Part shown: positions 61,898 to 64,000 of the stretch, in pieces
How positions within the stretch are numbered: position 1 is the first letter of the stretch
Layout: each line of letters starts with the position of its first letter
From: Pipra filicauda
Lineage: Eukaryota > Chordata > Aves > Passeriformes > Pipridae
Assembly: GCF_003945595.2 (NCBI RefSeq)
Contig: NW_024104429.1
Span: forward strand, 310,001-374,000
Direction of reading: 5' to 3'
Length of the DNA: 64,000 nt
Program-made: the position numbers and the translations under genes
The notes under the pieces: model-generated
Database searches by the model: none
What the model was told of the DNA's origin: nothing
Seen by the model: only the letters and a program-made list of their open reading frames with translations

Positions 61898-61925
61898 AGA
61901 TTATCATATATAGATTATCATGTAT
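61898..61925. repeat. 14-bp tandem duplication
   Basis: AGATTATCATATAT is followed directly by AGATTATCATGTAT, one mismatch in 14. Minor local duplication. Confidence 0.85.
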
Positions 61926-63119
61926 TTTCCTGGACACCTGTATATTCCAGACACACATGTGCTGCTCCACCTGCCGTTGTTTTCCATTTGGGATCTACTG
62001 GAGGAGTTAATCAGCTGCCACATCATGAGGGGGCATTTTTTCCCCCTCTCCCTCCCGTGGTTATAAAAAGGTGGCCACATCCTCCTCTATTAAAAAATAT
62101 TGGAATTCACAATAGCAATTGAAAGTTTGGGGACTGGCTGTTCACCAAACATTCTCTAGAGCACAATAGTATCCCGACATCCAAGTATTTACAAACAAAA
62201 GGATAAAGTTGTAATCCCCTTGTCATAACAGCAGCTTTATGGGATCCATGCACCGCTTGAATGTGGTCGGGCCTAAGCAGATTATTGTACCAACAATACA
62301 GAAAATTTAGCTCCCGGTACAAAATACCCCAAACCCACAAAGCTGCTGCTCAGCCCGAGTTCTTGGGGGGTTTAGGGCCTTTTTTTTGTTTGTTTTGTTT
62401 TGTGTTGTTTTGAGTGAGCTGGCAAAAATTAAGTTTTGTCAGTAGAAACTAAGTAACCGCCAACTACGCCTGGAATGCCTTGGAGCTCTGGAGGAATTTT
62501 CCAAGGAACAGTGATTACCTTTGTTCCTTTGAGCTACACAAGTTTAGGCTTTGAACTGTGTATGCTTTTTCACATGCTGCTTTTTTTTTTATTTTTTTAA
62601 TGTGTTTTGGGATTTTGTTTTAAAGAGGCTGGTTTTGATTGCAAAAAATCTCATGCTCAAATAGGTTTTTTTCCCAGAGAGCTCAGTGTTGCTGTGGAAG
62701 TAAAACTGAGACTCCCTAAGAATAGTATTAATTGCAGGGTATCCTCCAAAATTGGAGTCTGCTGGGACTCAGCATTTTGCTACCACTTGGCCTAGGTGTA
62801 AAACTGGGGAAAGAGCATTTATAAACTGTTAAACCCAATACTCTGAAGCACTTTACAGTCTGAAATATTCTGGGAAAATGGATTTCTAGAAGCTTGAAGT
62901 GATCAAACTTGATTTAGTTGGCTTTTCCTCTCATTGTACACCTGGCAGCAGCAAAATGTGGTACAAGTTGTATTTGTGTGATATGCAGAAAGAGAGGAAA
63001 CAGCCTCTCAATTAATTCTACTATTCCTTATCAGCTGTCAAACCACTGTCTTTCAGTTATGTCTGTGTTCGTAAAATAATGAAATTTATTGTCTACATTT
63101 TATTTCACCGTTGGCTGGC

Positions 63120-63137
63120 TTTTTTTTTTTTTTTTTT
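63120..63137. repeat. T18 homopolymer
   Basis: Eighteen T residues followed by ATACCAGGAAAG. The ATACCAG after the tract resembles a 3' splice site but no good exon follows. Confidence 0.9.
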
Positions 63138-63439
63138 ATACCAGGAAAGAAATTCTGCTGCTGAAATTTAAACAATAAAACTCTGACCATTGCAGTGGCT
63201 TTTCTAACTGCTGGGTCTTTGAAATACCTTATTCTGGATTCTTTATTCATACAGAATAAAACCAAAACACGAACTGCTAATTAAAGGATCTGCTTCAGAA
63301 AAATAACTGGGCTGCCAAACTTTAGACAAATGCAGAATCTTCCTGATGTTTTTTTTGTGTGCCTGAGTTGTTGGCCTTGAGACTTGCTGGTGCTAGAGCT
63401 CTTCAGTAATTCCTGCTGCACTTACCAACTTCTCTGGCC

Positions 63440-63513
63440 TTGGAAGCTCCTGTAGTACGGTGGAGGTTGGAACAAGATGAGTTTTAAGGTCCCTTGCAGT
63501 CTGTGATTCCATG
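63440..63513 (+). mobile_element. CR1 LINE 3' terminal fragment, sense
   Basis: 'ggaggttggaacaagatgag', 'ttttaaggtcccttgcagtc' and 'tgtgattccatgaa' are the last ~70 bases of a CR1. The element is otherwise gone. Confidence 0.78.
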
Positions 63514-63726
63514 AAAACAGTGTACAGGAGCCACAAAAGCAGTGAAACATTATGGTTTTCCATGCAGGTACTATTTTGGGCCATACTTAGCCAAGGAACA
63601 ACTAAATCTGCCCAGTGTAGCAGCAGTTCTTTGCTTTCAGGGAATACTTGATATATGATAAAGTTGTGTGTGTCAGAACCTGGTGTAGTTGTTGTGCTCC
63701 TTCTATCTGCAACATATAATCAATAA

Positions 63727-63785
63727 AATCCCAGAATTCCCGAAGGGCTGAGGTTGGAAGGGACCTCTGGAGACCATGAGACGTT
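63727..63785 (-). mobile_element. CR1 LINE 3' terminal fragment, antisense
   Basis: 'atcccagaattcccgaaggg' followed by 'ctgaggttggaagggacctc' and 'tggagaccatgag' is a short CR1 3' end of the 'gacctctggagatcat' type. The homology ends near 63785. Confidence 0.78.
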
Positions 63786-64000
63786 TGTCCTTTAGGTGCT
63801 GCACTGGAGTTTTTCCTTTGATTTGATACCAAGAGCAAATCTGAGGCTGCTTTTCCTTTTGTGTTACAATTCCCATGGGCACATAGGTGCAGTTGCAACA
63901 TGGCACTTGCCTTCCAAATTCCCCTGGAAGCATGGAGCAGGCATCATGGGTGTGAGTGTTATAACAGGATCTGTGGGGTATGAACAGTCCACCAGATCCT

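Larger units (their letters stand above)
30359..64000 (+). other. KIF13B: KIF13B intron 2, incomplete at the right edge
   Basis: The intron starts with GTAAGA at 30359. I looked for the next KIF13B segment, which should encode a GQPKVFAYDHCFWSM-like peptide, and did not find it, so the intron appears to exceed 33.6 kb. Its content is AT-rich non-coding DNA, fifteen CR1 fragments in both orientations, poly-T tracts and small tandem duplications, listed separately. Repeat-free stretches of more than 300 bases (30.4-34.3, 37.0-41.6, 44.0-46.2, 46.8-48.9, 49.3-55.2, 56.4-58.6 and 59.6-63.4 kb) contain no exon or RNA gene that I can support, apart from the candidate at 33578. Confidence 0.8.

Noticed and set aside
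1..64000. Endogenous retrovirus, LTR, tRNA, snRNA or microRNA genes
   Set aside because: I scanned for LTR-like ends, tRNA B-box (GTTCRANNC) with cloverleaf context and snRNA starts and found nothing I could support. Eye inspection cannot exclude old LTR pieces or microRNA hairpins; tRNAscan, Infernal and RepeatMasker would decide.

Overview
The window is vertebrate nuclear DNA, and the organism is almost certainly a bird. About 30 short, 5'-truncated copies of CR1 LINEs lie on both strands. They carry the avian CR1 3' end: a conserved 'TTTGGGTTGGAAGGGACC'-type block and a terminal ATTCTATG-like repeat in place of a poly(A) tail. Apart from one CpG island the DNA is AT-rich and non-coding. 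I see no bacterial-style operon, CRISPR array, plasmid or phage feature. Mobile DNA other than CR1 was not recognisable by eye.

Only one gene can be supported. It is the 5' end of KIF13B (kinesin-3 family, also called GAKIN) on the + strand. Coding exon 1 (19733-19787) encodes the first 18 residues, including the kinesin beta-1 strand and its R-x-R-P nucleotide-pocket motif. Coding exon 2 (30265-30358) encodes residues 19-49 plus two bases of codon 50. The junction is phase 1, both splice sites are canonical, and the joined peptide matches KIF13B rather than its paralogue KIF13A. No later exon was found, so intron 2 appears to run off the right edge (at least 33.6 kb).

Layout: 1-19.5 kb is gene-poor upstream DNA with CR1 copies and a small 26-bp tandem repeat. 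Three head-to-tail CR1 fragments (about 18.69-19.49 kb) end about 45 bp before the KIF13B promoter. From about 19.49 to 20.05 kb is a TATA-less CpG-island promoter with two inverted ZNF143-type ACTACAnnTCCCAG motifs and an inverted CCAAT box. Intron 1 covers 19.79-30.26 kb and intron 2 covers 30.36 kb to the end.

No clearly new biological system is visible. The most useful leads are the promoter arrangement, a phase-compatible 51-nt candidate cassette exon in intron 2 (33578-33628), an inverted CR1 pair that could fold as double-stranded RNA in the pre-mRNA, and one unexplained upstream minus-strand ORF region (2330-2996). All open reading frames other than the two KIF13B exons look like chance frames or frames within repeats.
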